Shown piece after piece: positions 1 to 6,718 of a stretch of DNA of 8,283 nt. Position numbers and translations under genes: made by a program. Source of the stretch: Planctomycetaceae bacterium. GTDB taxonomy: Bacteria; Planctomycetota; UBA1135; GCA-002686595. Below the pieces are notes generated by a model. The model was not told where the DNA came from and did not search any database. It saw only the letters and a list, made by a program, of their open reading frames with translations. The DNA is taken from contig JABWBL010000125.1 in assembly GCA_013360535.1 (NCBI GenBank), forward strand, positions 1 to 8,283. Direction: 5' to 3'. Numbering within the stretch: the stretch's first letter is position 1; the number at the start of each line of letters is the position of its first letter.

Positions 1-1526
1 ACGGACACGAATTCCGTGCACCCGGCGTCGGCGACTCCGCGCGCACGCGCACCCTCGACGATGGCGCGTGCCAGCGGGTGCTCGCTCGCGCGCTCGACCG
101 CCGCGAGCCGACGCAGCAGGTTGACCTCGTCGACGGACGCGAGCGCGAACGTGTCGACCAGCTCCGGCTTGCCGAGCGTGAGCGTGCCGGTCTTGTCGAG
201 AAACACCGTGTCGACGCTCGCCGCAGCCTCGAGGACCGCGCCGCCCTTGAACAGGATTCCAAGTTCCGCAGCGCGCCCGGTTCCGACCGCCACCGCGGCC
301 GGCGTCGCGAGTCCGAGAGCGCACGGGCAAGCGATCACGAGCACGGCCACGGCGCGTTCGAGCGCCTTCGCCAGACCGTCTCCATCCGGTTGAACCAAGA
401 ACCACGCGAGTGCCGTCAGCGCCGCGATGGCGAGCACCACCGGCACGAACACCGCGCTGATGCGGTCCGCGAGCCGCGCGATCGGAGCGCGCGAACCCTG
501 TGCGGCCTCGACGGCGGCGGCGATTCGCGCGAGCGCCGTGTCGGCCCCGGTGCGCACGATTCGCACGACGAGCGCTCCCGACTGGTTGAGCGTGCCCCCG
601 GTCACTGCGTTTCCCACCCGCTTCTCGACCGGCAGGCTCTCGCCGCTCAGGAGCGACTCATCGACGGCGGAAGCGCCGGAAACCACTGCTCCGTCACTCG
701 GAATGCGCTCGCCGGGCCGCACGAGCACCTCGTCGCCCGGCTCGAGCTCCGCGACCGCGACCTCGAACTCCCGCGCACCTTCGCGCCGCAACGCCGTCGT
801 CGGCACGAGCGCGTGCAACCCGCGCACCGCGCTGCCCAGCTGCCGCCGCGCGCGTGCCTCGAGCAGCTTGCCGAGCAGCACGAACGTGACGATCGTCGCC
901 GCCGCCTCGAAATACAGGTGCGGCTGCACGCCGTGTTCGGAGTGGGGGAACAACCCCGGTAGTGCCAGCGCCACGAGCGAATACCCCCAGGCCGCCAGCG
1001 CTCCGATCGCGACCAGCGTGTTCATGTCCGCGGTGCGGTGCCTCGCCGCGCCCCACGCGGCGCGCAGGAAGCGCGCTCCCGGGCCGAACACCACCGGCGT
1101 CGCCAGCGCGAGCTGCGCCCAGCGCCCGGCCTCGCTCTCGCTCCAGCTCCACGCGCCGTGCGACATCGCCAGCGCGAGCAGCGGCACGGTGAGCAGGCCG
1201 GCGAGCTGGACGGCGTGCACCAGTTCCGCGCGTTCCGAGCGCTCGAGGCGCTCGCGTGCGGACTCGGAAGTCGCTTCGCTCCCGATCACCGAATACCCGG
1301 CCCGCCGTACCGCTTGGGCGAGCTCCTCCCGTTGGGCGCGACCGCGCTCGACCGTCACCGTCGCGCGCTGGGTGACGAGGTTCACGATTGCGTCGCTCAC
1401 GCCCGGCACCGCGCGCAGCGCCCGGTCGACGCGCGCCACGCAGGCGGCACAGGTCAGGCCGGCGAGCTCGAGCTCGACCGTGCGGGTCGGTTCCAGGGTT
1501 CGCGGGGCGGCGGTGGGGGTGTTCAT
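1..1526 (-). CDS. copA: Copper-exporting P1B-type ATPase, CopA-like (partial, C-terminus outside window)
   Basis: Integral membrane pump that uses ATP to export Cu(I) from the cytoplasm. I translated 508 residues from the ATG at 1526; the frame stays open to the window edge. Visible in order: one N-terminal heavy-metal-associated domain (about residues 15-82) with the GLTCAAC metal site (Cys26, Cys29); membrane segments, including the [16 protein letters not shown] stretch at 168-183 and [20 protein letters not shown] from 206; the actuator loop with DESLLSGES (289-297, the TGES-type motif with Ser first); the intramembrane CPC motif (400-402) in [11 protein letters not shown]; the phosphorylated Asp444 in DKTGTLT; and the SEHPLA motif (His483, Pro484) of the nucleotide-binding domain. 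The C-terminal hinge (GDGxND) and last helices lie beyond base 1. CPC together with the HMA CxxC points to Cu(I) or Ag(I) rather than Zn or Cd. It is transcribed divergently from the copper chaperone gene. Upstream of the ATG there is only a purine-rich stretch, no clear Shine-Dalgarno. Confidence 0.96.
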   Translation of the reverse strand, partial: MNTPTAAPRTLEPTRTVELELAGLTCAACVARVDRALRAVPGVSDAIVNLVTQRATVTVERGRAQREELAQAVRRAGYSVIGSEATSESARERLERSERAELVHAVQLAGLLTVPLLALAMSHGAWSWSESEAGRWAQLALATPVVFGPGARFLRAAWGAARHRTADMNTLVAIGALAAWGYSLVALALPGLFPHSEHGVQPHLYFEAAATIVTFVLLGKLLEARARRQLGSAVRGLHALVPTTALRREGAREFEVAVAELEPGDEVLVRPGERIPSDGAVVSGASAVDESLLSGESLPVEKRVGNAVTGGTLNQSGALVVRIVRTGADTALARIAAAVEAAQGSRAPIARLADRISAVFVPVVLAIAALTALAWFLVQPDGDGLAKALERAVAVLVIACPCALGLATPAAVAVGTGRAAELGILFKGGAVLEAAASVDTVFLDKTGTLTLGKPELVDTFALASVDEVNLLRRLAAVERASEHPLARAIVEGARARGVADAGCTEFVS

Positions 1527-1632
1527 CGGGCGTCTCGTCTCGGGTTGCGGAGCAGTCTCGAACCCGCTGACGCCGCGCCCCCGCGTCCCTTACGGGTGTA
1601 GTCCCCGCGCCTCCGCTGCGTCTGCATCCGGC

Positions 1633-1651
1633 GCGACGAGTGGTTCGTCGC
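1633..1651. promoter_or_regulatory. Inverted repeat, candidate operator upstream of copZ
   Basis: Two perfect 7-bp arms, GCGACGA (1633-1639) and TCGTCGC (1645-1651), flank a 5-bp spacer. The repeat ends 21 bp before the chaperone ATG and 12 bp before its ribosome-binding site. The position suits a repressor site, or a small hairpin in the leader. Seven-base arms can arise by chance in DNA this GC-rich, so the call is tentative. Confidence 0.3.
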
Positions 1652-1663
1652 CCGACACAGCCC

Positions 1664-1668
1664 AAGGA
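1664..1668 (+). promoter_or_regulatory. Ribosome-binding site of copZ
   Basis: AAGGA lies 4 bases before the ATG at 1673. It favours that start over the in-frame GTG at 1640, which would add 11 residues unlike the family (MVRRPTQPKEP) ahead of the HMA fold. Confidence 0.6.
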
Positions 1669-1672
1669 ACCC

Positions 1673-1903
1673 ATGAACCCTCTCCACACCACCGCCCTGC
1701 AGGTCGAAGGCATGACCTGCGGCTCCTGCGTCCGCCACGTCGAGAACGCCCTCCGCGCGCTGCCCGGCGTCCATTCCGTCGATGTCCGCTTGCGCGAGCG
1801 AACTGCGCTCGTGCGCCACGAACTTCCGAGCGCACCTGCCGAGGCACTGCTCGCGGCGCTCGCCGCCGAGGGTTACCCAGCTTCGCTCGAGCCCGGAAGT
1901 TGA
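1673..1903 (+). CDS. copZ: Copper chaperone, CopZ-like heavy-metal-associated domain protein
   Basis: Small soluble cytoplasmic Cu(I) carrier of 76 residues, the usual length for CopZ/Atx1 chaperones, consisting of a single HMA domain. The metal site is GMTCGSC at residues 13-19, with the MTCxxC signature (Cys16, Cys19). It is followed by the family pattern of helix 1 (VRHVENALRALPGV) and a strand with SVDV. The C-terminus ends just after a GYPASLEPGS segment, the usual second-helix and last-strand position. The start is set by an AAGGA site 4 bases upstream. It diverges from the copper ATPase gene, so it probably passes copper to that pump's own N-terminal HMA domain or CPC site. The gene ends 15 bp from the stop of the convergent esterase gene. 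A mercury-binding MerP role is less likely: there is no signal peptide and no mer genes nearby. Confidence 0.93.
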   Translation: MNPLHTTALQVEGMTCGSCVRHVENALRALPGVHSVDVRLRERTALVRHELPSAPAEALLAALAAEGYPASLEPGS

Positions 1904-1918
1904 CGCGTCGCGCGCGCT

Positions 1919-3607
1919 TCAGCGCCGCTTCAGCACCGCGTCCGCCAGCGCGTCGCCGAGCGCCACGATGCCCGGCGTCGTCAGCACGAGCTGTTCTTCC
2001 TGCCCAGGCAGGTCGAACAGCTTCAGATGGATCAGGTGCGGGTCGCGCGCGGCGAGCTTCGCGAGCTCTGCCGTCACGTCGATCTCGTTGACGCTCTTCT
2101 CGTCCGTCGGCCGTTGTTGGCTCACGTACCAGTCGAGCTCGGGCAGTTCGAGATCCTTGCGACTCTGCGTCACGAACGACTCGAGCCAGCCGATCGCCTG
2201 ACGGCGGAACGGGCCGAAGGACATGTCGTTCTCGCCGAGGTGGTAGAGGATGCCGCCGAGCTCGACCTCGTGGCCACGCTCGCGCAGGTCGGCGAGCGCG
2301 CCGCGCACGAACTCGAGGAACTGCGGGTAGACGTTGCGCGACACGGATTCGCTGCCTTGCGGTGTCCAGTCGACGATCTGCGTGCCGCTGTGCGTCCACT
2401 TCGCGAGGGCGACGTTGTCGCGCTTGTTCGCGAGCTTCGCGCCGAAAGAGAGTTCCGGCCCGAACGTGTCGTACAGGCCCGCGGGGCCGAGCGGCTCCCA
2501 ACCGTTCGAGACGAGGTAACCGCCGCCGAGGCTGAAGCGGAACGCGATGCCGGCATTGTCGCGACGCAGCGCGCTCCGCTTGCCCTTCTCGAGATCCTGC
2601 ACGAACGCGCGCTCTCCCTCCATGTTGCGATGGCCGGCGAGCACGAACAGCGTGACCTTGCTCTTCGGCGCGTAGGGCCACGACTTGAGCGGACGTTCGC
2701 GCGCGGGTTCCTTGCCGATGTTGCGCAAGTACGCCGTCGCGTAGTTCGCGCCGTGCTCGAGCTGGCCGAGCGTGCCGTAGTGGTAGTGCAGGCCGCCATC
2801 GCCGCCGATCTCGACGCCGACGTGCGACGTCGGCACGTAGTCGACGAGCGGATCGGCATCGGCGACCGCGCGCTGCGCCACGCTGATCTTGTACATGCTC
2901 GGCCGCAGGTCCATGCCCCAGATGGTCTTGGTGCACAGCTCGCCGACGTAGAAACGCAGTCCCGGCACGCCGAGGTCGCGCCGCCAGCAGGCGATGAAAC
3001 GCTCGAGATTCGCGGCGTATTTCTCCATTGCGCCGTCCTCGAACATGTCGTTCTCGCCTTGGTGCCACAGGAAGCCCTCGATCCGGTAGCGCACCTTGCG
3101 CTTGTCGAGCCCGGAGAGCGCATCGCGCACCCACTGCAGCGCGAGCGGATAGAGCTTGAATCCACGCGGCTCGTCGGGGTTCCAGTCGCCGGCGAGGTGC
3201 GTGCCACCCGCCGCCACCTTGATGATCGCGATCGGCGCCTTCACTTGCCTCGCGACGTCGCGTGCGAAGCACAGCTCCGGCCCGACCATGCCGTCGACCG
3301 GCTCGAGCTCCGTCCACCCGTCCGACTGGCGCTTGTCCTCGCGTCCGATGCAGTACGAGAAGCGCACTCGCTCTTGCGGCTCGTCGAGCCCCGCAAACGG
3401 CGGAAACTTCGCGATGTCCGTCGCCCGCGAGTCCGCGCCCACCATGTTCGACTGTCCCGCGAACACGAACACGCGCACGACCTTGTCGTCGTCCTGCGCT
3501 CGCGCCAGCCCCGCGCCCAGCAGCGCGACCAGCACCGCGAGCCCCCAGCCCCGCCAGCGTGCCCCGCAGCTCCCGCGGCTCGCCACCCGCACCGATCCGT
3601 CGCTCAT
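1919..3607 (-). CDS. Secreted tandem SASA-domain acetylesterase with degenerate second domain
   Basis: Predicted secreted carbohydrate acetylesterase of the SASA (sialate O-acetylesterase-like, SGNH-type) family, 562 residues. The N-terminus is a signal peptide: Arg-rich n-region, hydrophobic WGLAVLVALLGAGLA, likely cleavage after ARA near residue 37. Domain 1 (about 43-300) keeps the family motifs: GQSNM with nucleophile Ser53, AAGGTHLAGDW (132-142), WHQGEND (181-187) and LHYHYGTLGQ with the probable catalytic His276. Domain 2 (about 318-562) has the same order of blocks, but GQSNM has become GHRNM (Arg327 replaces Ser), WHQGEND has become YHLGEND (455-461), and the His position aligns with Val541. 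Domain 2 is therefore probably non-catalytic. I chose the ATG at 3607 because AGGGAG lies just upstream; an in-frame ATG at 3631 would add eight charged residues encoded by that same purine-rich stretch. The natural substrate is unknown; acetylated plant, algal or sialic polysaccharides are possible. Confidence 0.9.
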   Translation of the reverse strand: MSDGSVRVASRGSCGARWRGWGLAVLVALLGAGLARAQDDDKVVRVFVFAGQSNMVGADSRATDIAKFPPFAGLDEPQERVRFSYCIGREDKRQSDGWTELEPVDGMVGPELCFARDVARQVKAPIAIIKVAAGGTHLAGDWNPDEPRGFKLYPLALQWVRDALSGLDKRKVRYRIEGFLWHQGENDMFEDGAMEKYAANLERFIACWRRDLGVPGLRFYVGELCTKTIWGMDLRPSMYKISVAQRAVADADPLVDYVPTSHVGVEIGGDGGLHYHYGTLGQLEHGANYATAYLRNIGKEPARERPLKSWPYAPKSKVTLFVLAGHRNMEGERAFVQDLEKGKRSALRRDNAGIAFRFSLGGGYLVSNGWEPLGPAGLYDTFGPELSFGAKLANKRDNVALAKWTHSGTQIVDWTPQGSESVSRNVYPQFLEFVRGALADLRERGHEVELGGILYHLGENDMSFGPFRRQAIGWLESFVTQSRKDLELPELDWYVSQQRPTDEKSVNEIDVTAELAKLAARDPHLIHLKLFDLPGQEEQLVLTTPGIVALGDALADAVLKRR

Positions 3608-3610
3608 GCG

Positions 3611-3616
3611 CTCCCT
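3611..3616 (-). promoter_or_regulatory. Ribosome-binding site of the SASA esterase gene
   Basis: Read on the minus strand this is AGGGAG, 3 bases before the ATG at 3607. It is somewhat close, but better than anything before the alternative ATG at 3631, where only GAGGGC abuts the start codon. It decides the start used here, though not conclusively. Confidence 0.45.
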
Positions 3617-3685
3617 CTCGCCCCGCTTCATGCCCTCGAGGACTGGGCCGAACCGCGCCCGCTCGCTACCCTGCTCGCACCACGC

Positions 3686-3759
3686 GCGCCCGTAGCTCAG
3701 CAGGATAGAGCGGCGGTTTCCTAAACCGCAGGTCGGCAGTTCGACTCTGCCCGGGCGTA
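3686..3759 (+). tRNA. tRNA-Arg (anticodon CCT)
   Basis: A complete 74-nt cloverleaf can be folded by hand. The acceptor stem is GCGCCCG (3686-3692) with CGGGCGT (3752-3758), and its first pair is G-U. The D stem is GCTC/GAGC (3695-3698, 3708-3711) around a loop containing GGA. The anticodon stem is GCGGT/ACCGC (3713-3717, 3725-3729) with loop TTCCTAA, giving anticodon CCT at 3720-3722, which reads AGG. A 5-nt variable loop follows. The T stem is GGCAG/CTGCC (3735-3739, 3747-3751) with loop TTCGACT. The discriminator is A3759. A20 in the D loop and C35 are known arginine identity elements. The 3' CCA is not encoded (CCC follows), so it must be added after transcription. Confidence 0.96.
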
Positions 3760-3775
3760 CCCGCTCGAACGCGGG
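3760..3775 (+). terminator. Possible terminator hairpin after tRNA-Arg
   Basis: CCCGC (3760-3764) and GCGGG (3771-3775) form a 5-bp GC stem with loop TCGAAC directly after the tRNA discriminator base. There is no T-run after it, so it may only be a processing or pausing element. Confidence 0.3.
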
Positions 3776-3802
3776 GAGGCGAGCTGGGCGAGGCGCGCTC
3801 CT

Positions 3803-4114
3803 CTACTTGCGGCTCTTGCGAGGGCGCGCGGGGACGACGAGCGAGTGGCTCTCGGTGATCCAGCGCTTGAGCACGGCCGCAGGCGGCAGGGCGTCGAGCT
3901 GCAAGGTGGCCCAGCCGTTGGCGCCCACGGGAATCCCGAGCTTGCGGGCCTCGGCGGCGGACGTGGCGAGCTTGAGGCGAGCTTGGGTCGGCGACAGGAA
4001 CAGGAACGTCTTGCGGCGGACGTGGAACGTGCGGCTCTCGAGCGACGTACCGGCGCAGGCGAGGCCTTGTTCGGTGTCGGGGAGCGCCGTCGCGAGGGCC
4101 GCCAGGTTGGTCAT
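3803..4114 (-). CDS. MmcQ/YjbR family protein
   Basis: Small cytosolic protein of 103 residues, slightly shorter than the roughly 115-120 usual for the YjbR/MmcQ (CyaY-like fold) family. Family features visible: an N-terminal helix ending in ALPDTEQGLA; the SRTFHVRRKTFLFLSP strand pair; a central ARLKLATSAAEARKLGIPVGANGW segment; and the C-terminal WATLQLDALPPAAVLKRWITESHSLV, which matches the family's WvtldL-lp-eel-liieSy-lv pattern. The tail PARPRKSRK is basic. The start ATG at 4114 has AGGA about 8 bases upstream, and the fold begins at once. The biochemical role of the family is not settled; DNA binding has been suggested from its structure. It is the last of three minus-strand genes, with a 47-bp gap from the lipoprotein gene, and it converges on the tRNA. 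Confidence 0.83.
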   Translation of the reverse strand: MTNLAALATALPDTEQGLACAGTSLESRTFHVRRKTFLFLSPTQARLKLATSAAEARKLGIPVGANGWATLQLDALPPAAVLKRWITESHSLVVPARPRKSRK

Positions 4115-4161
4115 GGAGAAGATCCTACGGCGCGCTCGACAGGTCGGCGCGGGCTCGCCAA

Positions 4162-4809
4162 TCACGGCGCGCGCGCCTTCGGCGTGAACTCGACGAGGGT
4201 GAGTTCGAGCGAGACCTCGCCCGCGCGATGCTCCTTGAGGGCGACGAGGCCGAGCTCGGGGGCGAACCAGCGGTCGACGAGCGTGCCGTCGTCGCGCTGC
4301 TCGCGGACGTGGAGCAGCGTACGCGATTCGTCGCGGCCGAGCGACTCGACGCTGAGGGTGCTCGTGCGCGAGGTCGAACGCCCGCTCATCCGGCCGTGCC
4401 AGTTCCAGCGATCGCCGGGGCGGGCGTGCGCGGGCAGGATCAGGAGCGGCGGGTCGTAGTGGACCCAGTGGCCGTGGACCCCGAAGAGTTCGAGCGCGAT
4501 GCCTTCGGGGAGAGCGAAGAGGATCGTCTTGTTGCGGTGATCGGAGACGTATTGGTTGTAGGCGTCGCCAAAGGGCGCGGGGCCGAGCTGCGAGAGCGCG
4601 CGTCGCTCGTGGTACCAACCGTCGAAAGCGAGTTCCTTCTCGACGGGCTCGGCGCCGTCGAGCGCCGTGAGCGAGTAGAGCCAAGTGCCGTCGGGCCACG
4701 TGGGTGGAAAACAGGCGTCGGCGGACAGTTCGCGGCGTGGTGACGTGCACGCGGGGAGCGTGAGGCAGGCCGCGGCGAGCAGCGTCCTCGACTTGGCTCT
4801 CGTGTTCAT
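4162..4809 (-). CDS. Predicted lipoprotein of unknown function
   Basis: A 215-residue protein I cannot assign to a named family. The N-terminus is a lipoprotein signal: basic MNTRAKSR, hydrophobic TLLAAACLTL, then lipobox LPAC with Cys21 as the predicted lipidation site, so it should be anchored on the outer face of a membrane. The mature part is rich in predicted beta strands and aromatic residues, and has GDRWNWHGRMSG (132-143) and RWFAPELGLVALKEH (170-184). The latter resembles the RWfapgvGlVk motif near the end of several secreted DUF3108-like or TapB-like beta-barrel proteins. That resemblance is weak and only suggests a lipocalin-like barrel. The region just before the ATG has no strong Shine-Dalgarno. 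The gene starts 23 bp after the DUF1801 gene ends and is probably co-transcribed with it. Confidence 0.75.
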   Translation of the reverse strand: MNTRAKSRTLLAAACLTLPACTSPRRELSADACFPPTWPDGTWLYSLTALDGAEPVEKELAFDGWYHERRALSQLGPAPFGDAYNQYVSDHRNKTILFALPEGIALELFGVHGHWVHYDPPLLILPAHARPGDRWNWHGRMSGRSTSRTSTLSVESLGRDESRTLLHVREQRDDGTLVDRWFAPELGLVALKEHRAGEVSLELTLVEFTPKARAP

Positions 4810-4832
4810 GCTCGTGCGATCCGTGACGCGCC

Positions 4833-5309
4833 TCACGTGTTCGACTTGTTGGACGCGCGCAGCCGTTCGGCGGGAAGGCGGCTGGACTGCTGCACCCACA
4901 ACGTGAGCTGGAGCTCGTCGAGAGCGTCGCCTTCGCGGATGTCGAGGTAGCGCACGGTCGCTTGCCTCGACGCGCCGGGCGGCGGCGGTTCGAGCGCAGC
5001 GCCGCTCACGAACGCGAGCTTGAGGTACTTCGTGAAGACGTGCAGGCCGAGGAACCAGGTGCCGGCCTCCGCGCCGTAGAGCGGCGAGTTCCAGCGCACG
5101 CACTTGCTCACGTTCGGCAGGGTGCGCGTGACGAGCGCGTCGATGCGTTTCGCGCGCTCGCGCTGCCATCCGGAGAGCGCCGCGATCCACTCCTGCACCG
5201 GAGCGTCGCCATCGGCCTTCGCGACCTGCGGGTTGCCACCCGAGAGGAGCCGCGGCTTGGCGGCGGCGGACGGACGGGCCTTGGGAGAGCGGTTCTTGCG
5301 AGGCTTCAT
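4833..5309 (-). CDS. DUF1801 domain-containing protein
   Basis: A 158-residue cytosolic protein with a basic, Ala/Pro-rich N-terminal tail (about 1-20) and a DUF1801 (YdhG-like) domain over about 25-150. Diagnostic segments, in order: NPQVAKADGDAPVQEWIAAL, RIDALVTRTLPNVSKCVRWN, SPLYGAEAGTWFLGLHVFTK, YLKLAFVSGAALEPPPPG, then VRYLDIREGDALDELQLTLW. These follow the known family closely, including the WNSPxYG and FTKYxKlxF signatures. The fold is related to the CyaY/YjbR-like superfamily; the function is uncharacterised. The start at 5309 has GGAAGG 5 bases upstream. It is the first of three co-directional minus-strand genes and its promoter should lie in 5310-5526, shared with the divergent secreted-protein gene. 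Confidence 0.9.
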   Translation of the reverse strand: MKPRKNRSPKARPSAAAKPRLLSGGNPQVAKADGDAPVQEWIAALSGWQRERAKRIDALVTRTLPNVSKCVRWNSPLYGAEAGTWFLGLHVFTKYLKLAFVSGAALEPPPPGASRQATVRYLDIREGDALDELQLTLWVQQSSRLPAERLRASNKSNT

Positions 5310-5526
5310 CGAGGCCTTCCAGCATGCCGCCGGACCCCGGTGCCGCCAGAGCCGGGTGGAACCGGCCGGTGCGGGGCCCGGAGGAAATTCCCCGGCCCGA
5401 GCCGCCCTTCGAGACCTTTACTTGCTTGGAGTCCCCACGGATTGTGTCGGCACGTTAGGCTCGGACCCGAGCTCCCGACGCACCGTGAGCGCCGGGGCAT
5501 CTGAATTCCCAGTCAGGAGGTCTCTC
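5310..5526. promoter_or_regulatory. Divergent intergenic region with palindrome and hairpin
   Basis: This 217-bp spacer has no gene of its own that I can support. It separates the minus-strand DUF1801 gene from the plus-strand secreted-protein gene and should hold both promoters. Notable structure: a perfect 10-bp palindrome ACCGGCCGGT at 5361-5370, followed by an imperfect hairpin at 5374-5398 whose arms pair through about nine G-C pairs with two single-base bulges around an AAATT loop. Strong Shine-Dalgarno AGGAGG lies at 5515-5520, 6 bases before the ATG at 5527. A TTGCTT at 5422-5427 could be a -35 element, but no -10 lies at proper spacing. Confidence 0.4.
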
Positions 5527-6603
5527 ATGAAGCAATGGATGGCTCTTCTCGTCACTGCCGCGCTGTGCGGCCCGGCTCAGGCCCAGTGGTCGGACGACTT
5601 CAATCGCCCGGACGGTCCGCTTGGAAGCAACTGGACCGTCGTCACCGGCGCGTGGGCCGTGACCAACAATCAAGGCGCGCACACCTCGTCCGGCGCCAAC
5701 GAGATCGCCGTGCACAACACGGCCAGCGGCGCTTACGACCAGTTCACCGTCACGCTCGACGTGTTCTGCCAGAACCTCGGCAGCCAGTTCTCCGGCGTGC
5801 TGATCGGCTACGGCGGCACCGACACGATCCAGGTCAAGATCCAGGACCAGGTCACCGGCACCCCGGGCTTCTCCAACATCGGCATCTACCACCGCACGAG
5901 CGCCACGGGCTGGGGCGCGTGGACGGGCGTCGGCACCGGCTTCGGCACGCTCATCGCTCCGTTCGACTCGGGCCGCATGACGGTCACGTTCCCCACTCCC
6001 GACCTGATCCAGGTCGAGATCGACACGGACTTCAACGGCACCGCCGATCAGGTCTACACCAAGGACGGCGTGCTCTCGATCGCTCCGAACCTCGGCACGG
6101 GTTACGGACTGATGGGCTGGGGCACGACGGCGCTGTTCGACAACTGGACCGTCGGCGGCGGCATCACCCCGCCGCCCGTCGTGTACTGCACCGCTGGCAC
6201 GACGACCAACGGCTGTGTGGCGTCGATCACCGCGAGCGCGCAACCGAGCGTGACCGCCGCGAACGCCTGCAACATCGCCGTCGCCAACGTCGAGGGCCAG
6301 AAGTCGGGCCTGATCTTCTACTCGATCAACGGCCAGCAGGCGCAGGCCTGGAACGCGACGAGCTTCCTGTGCGTCAAGGCGCCGACGCAGCGCACCTCGA
6401 CGCAGACCTCGGGCGGCACCGTCGGCGGTTGCGACGGCTCGCTCTCGCTCGACTGGAACGCCTTCCAGGCCGCGAACCCGTCGGCGCTCGGCAATCCGTG
6501 GAGCGCCGGCAACAAGGCGCAGCTGCAGGCGTGGTTCAGGGACCCGCCCGCTGGCAAGGCGACGAACCTGTCGGACGCGGTTGAGCTGACCTACCAGCCG
6601 TGA
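5527..6603 (+). CDS. Secreted protein, LamG-like region plus Cys-framed C-terminal domain (paralog 1)
   Basis: A 358-residue exported protein of unknown function. Residues 1-19 are a signal peptide ending in AQA, with the mature chain starting near Gln20. Residues about 21-212 (from WSDDFNRPDGPLGSNW to LFDNWTVGGG) look like a concanavalin/LamG-type beta-sandwich. Typical signs are the DDFNRPDGPLG opening, alternating strands, and the closing FDNWTV strand; such folds often bind glycans or serve structural roles. After a Pro-rich linker (ITPPPVV), a C-terminal domain runs from Tyr220-Cys221 to the end: YC, then NGC, then a lone Cys, then VEGQKSGLIFYS, FLCV, GGCDGSLSLDWN, and a final LQAWFRDPP followed by NLSDAVELTYQP. 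I associate this layout with repeated C-terminal domains in planctomycete secreted proteins, possibly sorting or surface-attachment modules; this is recollection, not a search. The start is well fixed by AGGAGG 6 bases upstream. It is followed by a homologous gene 219 bp downstream. Confidence 0.88.
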   Translation: MKQWMALLVTAALCGPAQAQWSDDFNRPDGPLGSNWTVVTGAWAVTNNQGAHTSSGANEIAVHNTASGAYDQFTVTLDVFCQNLGSQFSGVLIGYGGTDTIQVKIQDQVTGTPGFSNIGIYHRTSATGWGAWTGVGTGFGTLIAPFDSGRMTVTFPTPDLIQVEIDTDFNGTADQVYTKDGVLSIAPNLGTGYGLMGWGTTALFDNWTVGGGITPPPVVYCTAGTTTNGCVASITASAQPSVTAANACNIAVANVEGQKSGLIFYSINGQQAQAWNATSFLCVKAPTQRTSTQTSGGTVGGCDGSLSLDWNAFQAANPSALGNPWSAGNKAQLQAWFRDPPAGKATNLSDAVELTYQP

Positions 6604-6615
6604 TCCCTCGGGCGG

Positions 6616-6630
6616 GTCAGCGGCGCTGAC
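6616..6630 (+). terminator. Possible weak terminator hairpin after paralog 1
   Basis: GTCAGC (6616-6621) and GCTGAC (6625-6630) form a perfect 6-bp stem with a GGC loop, 12 bases after the stop codon. No T-run follows (ATCGCTCG), so termination efficiency is doubtful and read-through into paralog 2 is possible. Confidence 0.3.
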
Positions 6631-6718
6631 ATCGCTCGCCATCGGCTCGGGGCCGGCCATCGTTCGCGGTGATCGGCCTCGAGCTGTTTGGGGGCGCTCG
6701 GGGCCGATGCGCACCGCA

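Larger units (their letters stand above)
1527..1672. promoter_or_regulatory. Divergent copA/copZ intergenic control region
   Basis: This 146-bp spacer separates the start codons of the divergent copper ATPase and copper chaperone genes, so it should hold both promoters and any copper-responsive operator. I see a perfect inverted repeat at 1633-1651 and a TACGGGTGTA element at 1591-1600. The latter is one base from the TACAnnTGTA cop box bound by CopY-type repressors. No clear -35/-10 pair can be assigned on either strand. No regulator gene is present in the window. Confidence 0.5.

Noticed and set aside
694..1713. A 339-codon minus-strand frame inside the copper ATPase region.
   Set aside because: It is shifted relative to the ATPase frame and lacks HMA and CPC motifs; the real frame is the one starting at 1526.
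1902..1909. GACGCGTC palindrome at the copZ stop codon as a terminator or operator.
   Set aside because: Only 8 bp with no loop and no T-run; such palindromes are common at this GC content.
427..2091. Long plus-strand open frame antisense to the copper ATPase and overlapping copZ.
   Set aside because: The product is Ser/Ala/Arg-rich low-complexity sequence. The minus strand carries an unmistakable P-type ATPase with HMA, CPC and DKTGT motifs over 1-1526.
1590..3317. A second long minus-strand frame overlapping the esterase gene.
   Set aside because: Out of frame with the SASA motifs, Arg-rich without recognisable domains, and it runs across the copZ gene on the opposite strand.
2027..3724. 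Long plus-strand open frame opposite the SASA esterase, running into the tRNA.
   Set aside because: No motifs, composition typical of an antisense frame, and it reads into the tRNA gene. The minus-strand esterase has intact family motifs and a signal peptide.
3686..3802. tRNA gene as an integration site for a mobile element.
   Set aside because: No integrase, no repeated tRNA 3' end and no phage or plasmid genes follow; the downstream genes look chromosomal.
5417..5459. Sigma-70 type promoter upstream of the first secreted protein gene.
   Set aside because: TTGCTT at 5422 resembles a -35 box, but no acceptable -10 hexamer lies 16-19 bases downstream.
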